Positions 35,549-46,000 of a stretch of 64,000 nt of DNA are shown here, one piece after another; within the stretch, counting starts at the first letter, position 1, and the number at the start of each line of letters is the position of its first letter. The position numbers and the translations under genes were made by a program. Source of the DNA: Microseira wollei NIES-4236 (GTDB lineage Bacteria; Cyanobacteriota; Cyanobacteriia; Cyanobacteriales; Aerosakkonemataceae). The notes beneath the pieces are model-generated. The model was not told where the DNA came from. It saw only the letters and a program-made list of their open reading frames with translations, and did not search any database. The stretch is taken from assembly GCF_020521235.1 (NCBI RefSeq), contig NZ_BLAY01000008.1, positions 26,801 through 90,800 of the forward strand. Direction: 5' to 3'.

Positions 35549-35991
35549 GTTATCTGGTAGATTCAAACGTTCTGTTGCGCTTGGTGTATAGATTCGATCC
35601 AATGCATGGAGATGCTGAAAATGCCTACACGATGCTGCGCGAGCAAAATCAAGTACTTTGCGTCGTACCGCAGAACTTGATTGAGTTTTGGGCAGTGGCA
35701 ACGCGACCCACAAGTGCAAATGGATTAGGATTAACAATAGAAGAAGTAGCCCATGAAAGTTCACTTCTGAAGAGTCTGTTCACTTTAAAATCCGATACAC
35801 CTGAAATTTATACAACCTGGGAACAATTGGTTATCAAGTACCAAGTTAGAGGAAAACAAGTTCACGATACAAGACTGGTGGCTGCAATGGTCGTTCATCA
35901 AATTAGCCATCTGCTCACCTTCAATACCGATGATTTCAAACGATTCACTGAAATTACCACAGTCGATCCTCGTCTGATTTCAGGCTCCTAA
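35545..35991 (+). CDS. PIN-domain ribonuclease toxin, VapC-like
   Basis: The product is 148 aa. The acidic active-site residues of PIN nucleases are present: Asp in Y-L-V-D-S-N near residue 6, Glu in N-L-I-E-F-W near 42, Asp in V-H-D-T-R-L near 112 and Asp in F-N-T-D-D-F-K-R-F near 133. VapC toxins cleave specific RNAs and are held inactive by the upstream partner. No lesion is visible, so the module may be functional. Confidence 0.88.
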   Translation: MSYLVDSNVLLRLVYRFDPMHGDAENAYTMLREQNQVLCVVPQNLIEFWAVATRPTSANGLGLTIEEVAHESSLLKSLFTLKSDTPEIYTTWEQLVIKYQVRGKQVHDTRLVAAMVVHQISHLLTFNTDDFKRFTEITTVDPRLISGS

Positions 35992-36090
35992 TAGCTGTAA
36001 CTTTTTTTAACAAAGGTTCGAGCGTGAATCCTTGCATCAGCAGAGTAAACATTCAAGAATATCTAAATTATGTAGTAAGATAGCCATTAC

Positions 36091-36720
36091 TCATTGCTCA
36101 ATTTGACTCTTAACCCAATCGCGAAATTCGGCTACTAATTCTAAATAATCCTTTGCTTCCGCTTGTTGTAAAAATCGGTTAATCTCCGATATAGCTAAAT
36201 TAGGAAAAGCTAGACTTTGATTAGAAGTGACATACTCTTGATTTTGGAGAATCTTTATACTAAAAGATTTGACGTCATAAAGCCATATTTCAGGTACTCC
36301 CATATCTGCATAAACTTGAAAGCGATTTCTAGAACTACTGGTAATATCAATTTCAACTACTAAGTCAGGGGGCGGATCGGTTTTTAAATCAATCCTTTTT
36401 TTACCTTTAATCGCGTTTATATTTTTGATGTAAAAACATGCGTCTGGTTCAGATCCACTGAGTTCTGTTACTTTAAAAGTAGTGGAACCACAAGGTGCAA
36501 TTTTAACTTTTAACTCTTGAGCTATGGTTTTAACAAAGTCACCCAATACTTCCTTGTAGTTTTCATGTTCGTAGGATGGAGCCATAATTTCGAGATAACC
36601 GCGATTATAGGTGAGGCGCAATCGGCGATCGCTCAGTTCTTTTAGCAAGGTTTCATAAGTCTGCCAACTGATACCGGATAGATGGATTATTTCTGCTGGT
36701 TGAGCAATCGCGACAGTCAT
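36091..36720 (-). CDS. Uma2 family protein (PD-(D/E)XK nuclease-like, DUF820)
   Basis: The product is 209 aa. Family features are W-Q-T-Y-E-T-L-L near the N-terminus, L-E-I-M-A-P-S-Y-E-H-E near 45, E-P-D-A-C-F-Y near 93 and P-D-L-V-V-E-I-D-I-T near 118. A final M-G-V-P-E-I-W-L-Y-D follows. Uma2 proteins are very abundant in cyanobacterial genomes and have a restriction-endonuclease-like fold, but their cellular role is not known. The predicted catalytic Asp and Glu are retained. Confidence 0.92.
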   Translation of the reverse strand: MTVAIAQPAEIIHLSGISWQTYETLLKELSDRRLRLTYNRGYLEIMAPSYEHENYKEVLGDFVKTIAQELKVKIAPCGSTTFKVTELSGSEPDACFYIKNINAIKGKKRIDLKTDPPPDLVVEIDITSSSRNRFQVYADMGVPEIWLYDVKSFSIKILQNQEYVTSNQSLAFPNLAISEINRFLQQAEAKDYLELVAEFRDWVKSQIEQ

Positions 36721-36751
36721 AAGTTTACTAAGTTAGGATTGAATTGTTAAT

Positions 36752-37000
36752 TCAAAACGTTCTCCACAAATCCCCCATCAAACTCTTACCCAGAAAATCC
36801 AGAGGCTCCCAGATGTTCTTTAAAATTACCTCTGTTCTCCTACCTAATCTAGTCTTTTGTTGAACGGATTGAGTTGGCTGGACAGGTTGAGATTGTGGTG
36901 TAGTCGAAGTAGACTGAGAGTTTTGTGGTTGAGTTGGCTGGAGAGGTTGAGATTGTGATGTAGTCGAAGTAGTAGACTGAGGATTTTGTGGTTGAGTCAT
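36752..37000 (-). CDS. Gln/Ser/Thr/Pro-rich small hypothetical protein
   Basis: About 82 aa from ATG 37000. A longer start at 37042 has no ribosome-binding site. The N-terminal half is a low-complexity tandem duplication of Q-P-Q-N-P-Q-S-T-T-S-T-T-S-Q-S-Q-P. The end is basic and then hydrophobic (N-I-W-E-P-L-D-F-L-G-K-S-L-M-G). The duplication is visible at DNA level as two copies of about 70 bp. Whether it is expressed is unclear. Confidence 0.4.
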   Translation of the reverse strand: MTQPQNPQSTTSTTSQSQPLQPTQPQNSQSTSTTPQSQPVQPTQSVQQKTRLGRRTEVILKNIWEPLDFLGKSLMGDLWRTF

Positions 37001-37151
37001 CTGGGAATCCGCTACGTTGCAGATATCCTTCAATAGTATCATTTTTTTCTAAATTTTACCCCTGATGGATTAGTTTCTATTGTTTCCAGAGGCACATCTG
37101 TAAATGCAAGCAGGGAGCTATGATGATTCTGAAACTTCCAGATAGAACCCT

Positions 37152-38249
37152 ATGAATACCGAAAATAATCTTTTCTCTTCCGTTCAACTTGGTGCTTATA
37201 CTTTACCCAATCGCATTGTAATGGCACCGATGACTCGCCTGCGTGCTGTTAATTCAATTCCCAATTCTTTAATGGCAACATACTATGCTCAACGGGCATC
37301 CGCTGGTTTGATTGTTACTGAATGCACGATGGTTTCTCCTCTGAGCAATGGATACATGAATTGTCCGGGTATTTACTCAACCGAACAAGTCGAGGGATGG
37401 AAACAAGTTACGGAAGCCGTTCATGCTAAAGGTGGCAAGATTTTCTTGCAATTGTGGCACAGCGGGCGGGTGAGTCATCCTGCCCTGCTGAATGGGGAAT
37501 TGCCCGTTGCGCCTAGTGCGATCGCATCCCCAGGCTCTCTCCACACTCCCATAGGCAAAGTAAATCTCGATACACCCCGTGCCTTAGAAACTGAGGAAAT
37601 CCCAGAGATTGTCGCACAGTTCCGCCAAGGCGCAGAAAATGCTATGACAGCAGGATTTGATGGCGTTGAATTGCACGGCGCGTTTGGCTATTTAATCGAC
37701 CAGTTTCTACAAGATGGCTCGAATCAACGTAGCGATATATACGGCGGTTCGATTGAAAACCGCGCCCGATTTTTGCTGGAAGTGATGGACGTGGTGACAA
37801 GTGTTTGGGGAAGCGATCGCGTCGGTATTAAACTTTCCCCCAGCAACACTTTCTACGGGATGCAAGATTCAAATCCCAAGGCAACTTTTAGTTATGTTAT
37901 CGATGCCCTAAATCGCTATAATCTAGCTTACATCCACTTGATGGAACCGAATGAGAGCGATTTAGCAACGCGGGAAGTTCTCAATCCAGTATTGCCGATT
38001 TTCCGTCCAATTTACAACGGTACAATTATTACCAATGGCGGCTACGATAAATCTAAGGGAAATACAGTCATTGCTGCTGGCGATGCACATTTAGTTTCTT
38101 TTGGCAAGTTATTTATTTCCAATCCAGATTTACCTCAACGCTTTGTCGCAGATGCAGAATTGAATGCGCCAAATCCTAAAACATTTTATGGGATGGGAGA
38201 CAAGGATTTAGAGCAAGGTTATACTGATTATCCAGCATTGGCTGTGTAA
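37152..38249 (+). CDS. alkene reductase of the old yellow enzyme family (NemA-like)
   Basis: This 365-aa FMN-binding TIM-barrel protein begins F-S-S-V-Q-L-G-A-Y-T-L-P-N-R-I-V-M-A-P-M-T-R. It carries L-Q-L-W-H-S-G-R near 98 and D-G-V-E-L-H-G-A-F-G-Y-L near 170, then N-Q-R-S-D-x-Y-G-G-S. These match N-ethylmaleimide/alkene reductases that reduce activated C=C bonds with NAD(P)H. In the G-A-F-G-Y-L motif, the usual Asn/His-rich variant reads A-F, which is common in the family. The physiological substrate is unknown. Confidence 0.93.
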   Translation: MNTENNLFSSVQLGAYTLPNRIVMAPMTRLRAVNSIPNSLMATYYAQRASAGLIVTECTMVSPLSNGYMNCPGIYSTEQVEGWKQVTEAVHAKGGKIFLQLWHSGRVSHPALLNGELPVAPSAIASPGSLHTPIGKVNLDTPRALETEEIPEIVAQFRQGAENAMTAGFDGVELHGAFGYLIDQFLQDGSNQRSDIYGGSIENRARFLLEVMDVVTSVWGSDRVGIKLSPSNTFYGMQDSNPKATFSYVIDALNRYNLAYIHLMEPNESDLATREVLNPVLPIFRPIYNGTIITNGGYDKSKGNTVIAAGDAHLVSFGKLFISNPDLPQRFVADAELNAPNPKTFYGMGDKDLEQGYTDYPALAV

Positions 38250-38264
38250 ATGGGCGGGCAAGAT

Positions 38265-38572
38265 GCCCACCTTTTTTGTCGGTGAAAGCGATTTGTTTCC
38301 GGTTTTCGGAAAGCTTCCAGCCAGAAGTTTTGTAATCTACAGAGCGGCAATTTTTCTTGAACTTTGGGTAACTTTTCTTGCCGGGAATGGACTTCCTGCA
38401 ATTGTCGTAGAATCTAGCAATTGAAGCATATGCCCACTCAATAGCAACTTGGCAAGCATGAGAGTTTAAGGCATTTACAAACGGGAAATCAGCTCTATAT
38501 TGAGTTGTTTTCCCTTTAGCCTTGAACTCTAGAAGCATCATTTGACGTGGAACAACTCCTACGGCAAACAGC
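38265..38572 (-). pseudogene. tnpB N-terminal fragment with internal deletion
   Basis: The residues M-L-L-E-F-K-A-K-G-K-T-T-Q-Y run directly into R-A-D-F-P-F-V-N-A-L. Relative to the fragment at 9501, about 39 residues are missing in frame. The match continues through P-K-F-K-K-N-C-R-S-V-D to about F-T-D-K-K-G-G, then ends in a GGGCGGGCAAGATGCCCACC-type repeat near 38255-38272. RuvC motifs are absent. A CAAGCC...GGCTTG hairpin lies just upstream at about 38587-38612. It is a dead remnant. Confidence 0.75.
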
Positions 38573-38797
38573 ATATTATAAATCAAGCCGTCCTAGAAAG
38601 ACAGGGCTTGTATCCCAATTATTTTTGGTCAAGGTCTCGGACTCGCGATCAACAGCTTGAGGCGATCGCCATGATGCTGCTGGCTTAGGATGCCGATTTT
38701 ATTGAATGGGGAACAGGTTTGATACCATCGAAAAAGACGTTATGGTTTACATTAGGTGAGCAGCTGCTGAGTATGAGTTTGTTAATTGAGGAGTGTT

Positions 38798-39796
38798 ATG
38801 ACACGCTACAACGTATACGGGCTTGGGAATGCCCTGTTAGATATTGAATGTGAAGTTGAACCCGATGTGTTGCAACACTTGGGCATCGATAAAGGGGTGA
38901 TGACGTTACTCGATGAAGACAGTCAAAATAAAATTTTAAGCCATCTGGATGGTTCTGCGACCAAACGAACCTGTGGCGGTTCAGCGGCTAATACGATGAT
39001 TGCGATTAGTCAGTTTGGTGGCAAAGCTTTCTACTCCTGCAAAGTCGCCAATGATGAACCGGGCCAATATTATCTTGAAGATCTACTGCGCTGCGGAGTG
39101 GATACGAACCTCCAGCATCACACCCCTGAACCGGGCATTACTGGAAAGTGTCTGGTGTTTGTCACCCCCGATGCGGATCGCACCATGAATACTTTTCTGG
39201 GGATTTCCTCAAGCTTCACGGACGCTGAGCTGATGCCAGATGCGATCGCAGCATCTACCTATACCTACATTGAAGGGTATTTGGTCACTGGGGAGCATAG
39301 TAAACAAGCAGCCATCAAAGCCCGAGAGATGGCAACGGCGGCGGGGCAAAAGGTTGCACTGACTCTCTCGGACTTGAATATGGCGAAATTTTTCAAGCAA
39401 GGGTTGCTGGAGATGATTGGCCCTGGCGTTGATTTTTTGTTTGCCAATGAGAGTGAAGCCTTCCAAATGGCAGACACCCAAGATCTCAACACTGCGATCC
39501 AATATCTGAAAACGCTGACAAAGGGATTTGCCATTACTCGTGGACCCAAGGGTTCTTTGATTTTTGATGGGGAACAGCTGATTGAAATTGCCCCATTTCC
39601 AGTGAAGGCGATCGACACAGTTGGCGCTGGAGATATGTATGCGGCAGCCGTCTTGTATGGGATAACCCATGGGATGGATTGGGCGCAAGCAGGTCGGCTG
39701 GGGTCGCTGGCTTCCGCTAAATTGGTGACAACCTTAGGGGCGCGCATGGCGACGGCAGATGTGCAGGCTTTATTAGGGGAGTTGCAGGCAGTCTAA
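38798..39796 (+). CDS. PfkB family carbohydrate/nucleoside kinase (adenosine kinase-like)
   Basis: The product is 332 aa from ATG 38798, with GAGGAG five bases upstream. The N-terminus reads V-Y-G-L-G-N-A-L-L-D-I-E, with R-T-C-G-G-S-A-A-N-T near 53 (the substrate-binding signature). The PfkB signature 2, D-T-V-G-A-G-D-M-Y-A-A-A, lies near 275 with the catalytic Asp. The sequence is closest in style to the adenosine kinase/sugar kinase branch. The substrate cannot be settled from sequence alone. Confidence 0.9.
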   Translation: MTRYNVYGLGNALLDIECEVEPDVLQHLGIDKGVMTLLDEDSQNKILSHLDGSATKRTCGGSAANTMIAISQFGGKAFYSCKVANDEPGQYYLEDLLRCGVDTNLQHHTPEPGITGKCLVFVTPDADRTMNTFLGISSSFTDAELMPDAIAASTYTYIEGYLVTGEHSKQAAIKAREMATAAGQKVALTLSDLNMAKFFKQGLLEMIGPGVDFLFANESEAFQMADTQDLNTAIQYLKTLTKGFAITRGPKGSLIFDGEQLIEIAPFPVKAIDTVGAGDMYAAAVLYGITHGMDWAQAGRLGSLASAKLVTTLGARMATADVQALLGELQAV

Positions 39797-39961
39797 ACCT
39801 TGCTCTCGGATGAGTACGACTTTACATACGCAGCATTGGCGGCGTAAATCTAAACATAAGGCTGGCAGGATGCCCACCCCACAAGAGATGCCCAATCCTT
39901 GTGGAGTAGGGGCGGGTTTTACCAATCATATGATGTCCGGTCAATGGCCCGCAATAAAATT

Positions 39962-40026
39962 GTTTGTAGTAGGGACTTCAGTCCTTCCGAGAATCGCGGC
40001 TCAGGACTAAAGTCCTTACTACGAAC
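39962..40026. repeat. palindromic repeat GTAGTAGGGACTTCAG, copy 2
   Basis: GTTTGTAGTAGGGACTTCAG and CTAAAGTCCTTACTACGAAC form a long hairpin, the same family as 29168-29228. It is nested inside a larger inverted pair ATGATGTCCG (39930) and CGGACATGAT (40044). It sits between convergent genes. Confidence 0.75.
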
Positions 40027-40095
40027 ATATAATGGGTGATTTGTCGGACATGATATCAATCCGCTGTCAACCCGCCCTGACTTACTCAGCGAGTA

Positions 40096-43000
40096 TTACA
40101 CTAATTTCTCCTTGAGTAAAGCCAGAATTTTATCGAGTTTTTCTTCCAGGGCTTGCTGTTTTTTAGTTAACTTCTTAATTGCGTCGAGTTCTTCTTCTTT
40201 TTTGAGGGAACGAAGATCGCGACCAAAGCCCATTAAAGCTGGACGTTCTACATAAGTAGCACGGTGCAGCACTCGCCAAGCTTTGTTGGGTTTACCTACC
40301 ATTACCTGGCGTAAAGCGCGGGCTTCTTCGTCGTTACTTTGCAGCCATTCTGGGTCAACGACATAGTTAAAAAAGTCGTAGAAATTGCTGTTACTACCCT
40401 CGAGATAGAAGCTCATAAACCGATAGCGATCAACTTTTTCTCCAGGTATAATTGGGGAATCGTTGTAATCAGTAATTCCCTTACTTTCAACCCCGCTAAG
40501 ATCGACATTTAATTCAATTCCTTTACTGCGAACCTCTGTTTTAGTCATGGTTTGAGTCATATTCACAGTGACTAAGGCAGTTAATTCACTATCAAGTGGT
40601 CCGATGTCAAAATCTCCGTAAAATCCAAACCCAGCCTCTAAGGTAAAGGAGCCACCAATAGTGTGTTCTACTGAACCAGCAAAACTTTGCGCTTCCGCCC
40701 GTAAACCACCATCTGCATCCCAGACATAAGTGTTGACGATATTGTGCTTTTGGGAGCGCTTGAGGATATCTTCCATGCGCTTTTGCCAACCTGCGAAACT
40801 ATCGGTGGCGTGGTTACGTTTTTCTATATCGTCAATCTTAGATTTAATTTCTGCTTGCTTTTTCTTAGCTAATTCTGACCGTTTTTGGGTGTCATTTTCT
40901 AAGTCTTGGTTTAATTTCTCTAGTTGCACTTGTTTGGTAGCTTCTTTTTCGGCTTCAGTGGTGGTGCCAGTGGTGGCTTTATCTTCTTCTCGTTGCAAGG
41001 AAATACCAACAGGAACTTCGCCACTACCAACTTCTCTGTCTAAAGAAGTTTCATCGATCAGTCTGACATCAAACTGGGAAAAATAGGATTCCCGCCGCTT
41101 GTCTTCTCGTTCAATTTGCTGTTTAAGATCGTAGGCTTCTTGGAGACGATAGTAACTGGCGGGATACAAAGATCCGTACTGATTTCGCATTTCGGGAACG
41201 TGGCGGAAGAAGCGATCGCTAGTAGCATTACTACCTGTTAAGCCATCCAAACTACCATTCATGGTGTAAGTGGGATTGATTAAGAAAGTGATGGTATTGA
41301 CATCTGGGGAAATTCCCTCAACCGGCTGAACTTGATAACCAACCATTTTGCCACTACGAGCTAGTTTGGTAATAAATACATCTGCCAAACTGGAAATCAC
41401 CAACGCATAGCCAACATTTTTGGGAATAAATCGTTTACCCAAGTGAGAGAACTTAGCAGATGTTTCTTGGGTTCCTCGTAATTCTAATTTGTCAGTCATT
41501 TTTGCCGAGGAACTAGAAGTAATATTACTTTCGTTGATGAATTGGTAATTGAGGTTAAGGTTGCCTGATCCGCCAACAATTGCTCCTGCTTTTTTCAGAG
41601 TAATCGCACCTACGCCCCCACCTGTCAAAACTTGTGTATCCACGCCAATAAATAGGTCAATAGTTGAACCTAAACCGCTTTCTTGCGCTCGATTCCAGCT
41701 AAATTCTACATCTTCTGATATGGTGAGTTCGACGGAAGTTGCACCATTATAATCGTCTGATTCTGTCAGGTTTTCGCTAGGAATGGGAGGTGGTCCTTCT
41801 ATATAACCCAATAAAGTAGGCGCAAATTGAGCGTTACCAATCCATTTCAGATTGAGTTGTTCAATCCGTTTATCGGGCAGTAAGTTAACACCATTGAGGG
41901 CGGGGTAAGCAAAGAAACGCCGCATTAATGCAGATTTGCGTCGGGTGATTGGATCGATGCTAACCGTACTGTATTCGCAACTAACTAAAGCACTACTACC
42001 AATTGGCAGGGTGTTGTCAGCAACGACGATCGCTTCATTCACCGTACCAGAGTTACTACCTACAACATCGGGAGTCTTGAGTGCTGTACCTTCGGGCTTA
42101 GTTTCACTCAAAGGTAAGTAAAGCACCAGATCTGTTTGTTCTTTGGTTAGGGGTTCGTTCATCGCTGCTTGAATTTCTTCTATGGTGCGGGCTTTTTTCC
42201 ACAAGCGAAATTCAGCCATTTTGCCGTTGAAGAAACCATCTCCTGTCCAATTACTCTTGCCGATGTAATTGCTAGTCCGATTGACATTATTGGGAAGATT
42301 GATTTGTCCGCTTTGAATTAGTTGCCCATCTTTGTAGAGTTTGGCATTACCTGCTGCATCCACAGTTCCCGCTAGGTGCATCCATACACCTGTTTGCAAG
42401 ACTCCAGATGCTTGAATTTGAGTTTCTACAGAACCCCGACGAATATATAAAGCGAGATTGTTTGTCTTGCCTGGATTTGCGAAAACGATATTCTCTTGAT
42501 CCCTACCGATGCCCAAATCCATCACCCGCGACCAACTATTGAAGCTGTTGTAGTAAACCCAAGCTTCTACGGTTAAACCTTGGGAAAAATCGGCATTCAA
42601 GGCAGGTAGAGAAATGAAATCATTCTTACCATCAAACTGGAGAACTTTACTTCCCAGGTTGCCAATTACGGCGGTGCAATTCCACCAAATTGCGCCTTGA
42701 ATTGTGCCGTTGCGTCCGCTACCTGTAGCATCTCGAACTTCTGTGCCTGTAGCTTCATTGAGTGGGTAATATCCTAGTAGTCCTGGTTCATTGCCACTGA
42801 GCAATATCTTACTATTAATTTCAATTTCTTCTTGCTTCAATGCCATTGCCCAAATCCGGACTTCTGCTAGTTTTCCGAATTGATGACCGCCAGTTTTTTG
42901 ATTGCCAATAATTTGGATTTGTCCGATACTGCGGCCTAAAATGGTTTCAAATTTCGGCGTACCAACTATAGTCGCATCCCGTTTGCTTGGACCTGAATCT

Positions 43001-46000
43001 TTAGCGGCATTGTTAGCAAATGTCCAATATCCTACTAACCCATTTTGTTCGCCTTTGAGAGTTTTGCCAAAATCGGATTGAATTTCTTCTTGAGTGCGGG
43101 CGCGATTCCAGATTCTGAAATCTGCGATCGCTCCATGGTAGTAACACCGATCTTCTACTGCAAGTCTGCCTACTTTAACTTGGGCTGTTTTGGGCAAAGG
43201 TTTAGTTTTCCCTGTGGCAGTATGCCATAAGATACCATTCCGGTAAATTGACATTTCTCCCAAACCAACACTTTTTACAAATGCCCAGTGCGTCCAGGTT
43301 CCTTCATATTCAGGTTGTTGGGCAGCTTTTTCAATCCGGTCAAAATCTTTGCCATCACTCCCACAATCAAAGTAAATTATGCCGTTAGACCAAGGTAGAT
43401 GTATGTTTAAAATCCGCCGATTTTTATCATCAACTGCTTCAATTATTGATGTTTCTTTGGGTAGTGAAGTGTCACCTTTTGCCCAAAAACTAATGGTAAT
43501 TTCATTACCAACGGGGATACTTTCCGGTGCTAAAACTAGATGTTCCTTCTGTCCGTTTAAGCTAATTGATGGTTTAGCGACAATTGTCTCTCCTACTTTT
43601 TGTCCGTCTATATAGAAGGTAGTGTTAGTTTTATCGCCTGTACCTTTGCCCATCGCTATGAGATGATGCCAGCCCGAAGATAGATTTTCCAAGCTGTAGC
43701 CACTATCATGGAAGAAACCATTAATCCGAGTTCCTAATTGCACTTGGTTGTAAACTACAATTTGGTTATCAATCCCATTAGCATCGCTGACTAAAACGCG
43801 CCAAGTTAGGTTGTCATTAAAGGGATAGCAAAACCAAGCTTCAACTGTCCATTCTTCATTAATTAAAATCGGAGCGTTTAATTCCACTAAGCTGTTAGTG
43901 TTATTGAAGTTGAGACAAGTTCGCAATGGTTCGGGCATCCATTGTTCAAAGGCAACATTACGGCTATCTGAAGTAGCATCATAATTTGTTAACCGCATTC
44001 GTCCTTGAGTATCAAAGTAACTTAATTGGACGTTACCTTCGCAAGTTTCTATGGCACTGATGCGGCTACCCGTTCGGACAAATTCTAACATTCCTCCGGT
44101 GGTTTCTAGTCCAGCTTGGGAGCCTTTTGTTACTTTATGCACTACTGGCATAGATTGAGGAGTTAGCTGAATATTTTTAATTGCTGCCAGCAATTTAGTG
44201 TTGAGTTGATTCAGTTCATTTCGCAACTGATTGAGTTGATTATTTACATTGGCTAGCTGTGCTTCTAATTCAGCTTTCCTGGAAACTCCCATTTGCAAGA
44301 AAGCTTCAAGAAGAGCTATTTGTTGTTGGATTTTTTGTAATTCAGCTAGTTTTTGACTCCAAGCAGCTTCGGCATCATTAATTTTGCTAGGATAGGCAAC
44401 CATCTCGGTTTTTTCTAGCTTCCAAGATAGTCGCCAATTATTTTGATAAGTGGCAACTATGACGTTGGTAGGATGATCCCGATATAGGTAACAATCGCTG
44501 CCATAACCATTTTCTGGATTTAAGCCATTTTTGAGCAGGTAATATCCATTACCTTGGTTTTCTAATTTCCAAAATTGCCGCCAATTGTTATCTAATGTAG
44601 CAACTGCTACATTAGTCGGATGTTGGCGATGGAGATAACAATCTCCACCATAGCCATTTTCTGGACAAAGACCATTTTTGAGGCGGTAGTATCCGCTATC
44701 ATCTAATTCAAATTTCCAATATTCTCGCAAGTTTTCTTCGTAGTTAGCAACTTGGACATTGATAGGATGAGCGCGATACATATAGCATTCCGCCCCATAG
44801 CCATTTTCTGGATTTAAGCCATTTTTGAGCCGACACCAGTAATTGAGGGGATTATTTTTTTCAGCTTGGTAAATATTGCGTAGAGATGCTTCTTCAAATA
44901 CCAACCTGAAACCGAGTTCTTTCAATGCGTTTAACCGTTCCTGAAGTTTAGGAATTGAAGCTAGTTGCGCTAATTCTTTTTCTAGCCGCAATTTTTCTTT
45001 GAGTAGGCGAGATTCTTCACCTTCTTTACTGGCGAATAGTTTTGAGTCTTTTTCTAAAGCTGCATAGCGATCGACAATGCTAGTTAAAGTCACTGTATCG
45101 TTGTACTTAGCTTCAGTAATTGCATCAGATACTAAGCGGATGCGATGCTTGCGAATTTCTAGCGAGTTCCAACTTCCCCGCACTTGAGCAATTTCAAAAC
45201 AGCGCAGCATAGAAATGTTTTCCGGTACGGTAAAGCGACAAGAGGCAAGATACCAACCATCACCCAAATTTTGAAATTGATTCTGCACTGCGGAAAAGGG
45301 GATTTTTTCTTCAGCACTGCGGCTAGTTTTCCCCCAATAAGACATCAAGAAAATCTTATTGCCTAAGTTATCAACGTTATTGATATCTATGGCTGTATTG
45401 CTGTTGACTTTGAACTCAAAGCTTTCTTCGTAGGTTTCTTGTTGAGTAACAGCAAATAATTCTGGATTGCTGTATTTAACTACCAGTGATGTTTGGGAAG
45501 CAAGACTGCGGGGTAGGGTAACTCCACCTACATAAGCGCCACCGTAGACGATGCCATCATTAGCATTAACGGAAAAATCTGCTGTTTTGCGTTCTTTACC
45601 TTCGGCGATCGCGCCTAAACGCCAGTAACCTACTAAACCGACTTCTTTACCTGTCAATTGTAGGTGCATAGTATTTTTAACTTCTGCGGCAGTGCTGGCT
45701 TGTTTCCAAATGCGAACCTCGGCTATTTCACCCTGCCACAATTTGTCTACTTTGCCGATGTAATACTCACTACTCTCATTGGTGTAAAACTCTTTAGGGG
45801 CTGGTTGAGTAGCAAATAGTTCGCCATTGCGGTAAAATTTATATTCCGTTCCTTGCTTCACCCAAGCAATATGAATCCACTGATTTGCTGCATTAAAGAA
45901 ATTATTTACTATCCCGGCATATCTGTTGCCTTCAACACCATAAGAATCGTAATGCAATCCGCCATTACTTTCTGATATCCACAATCCGGGTTTGCGATAT

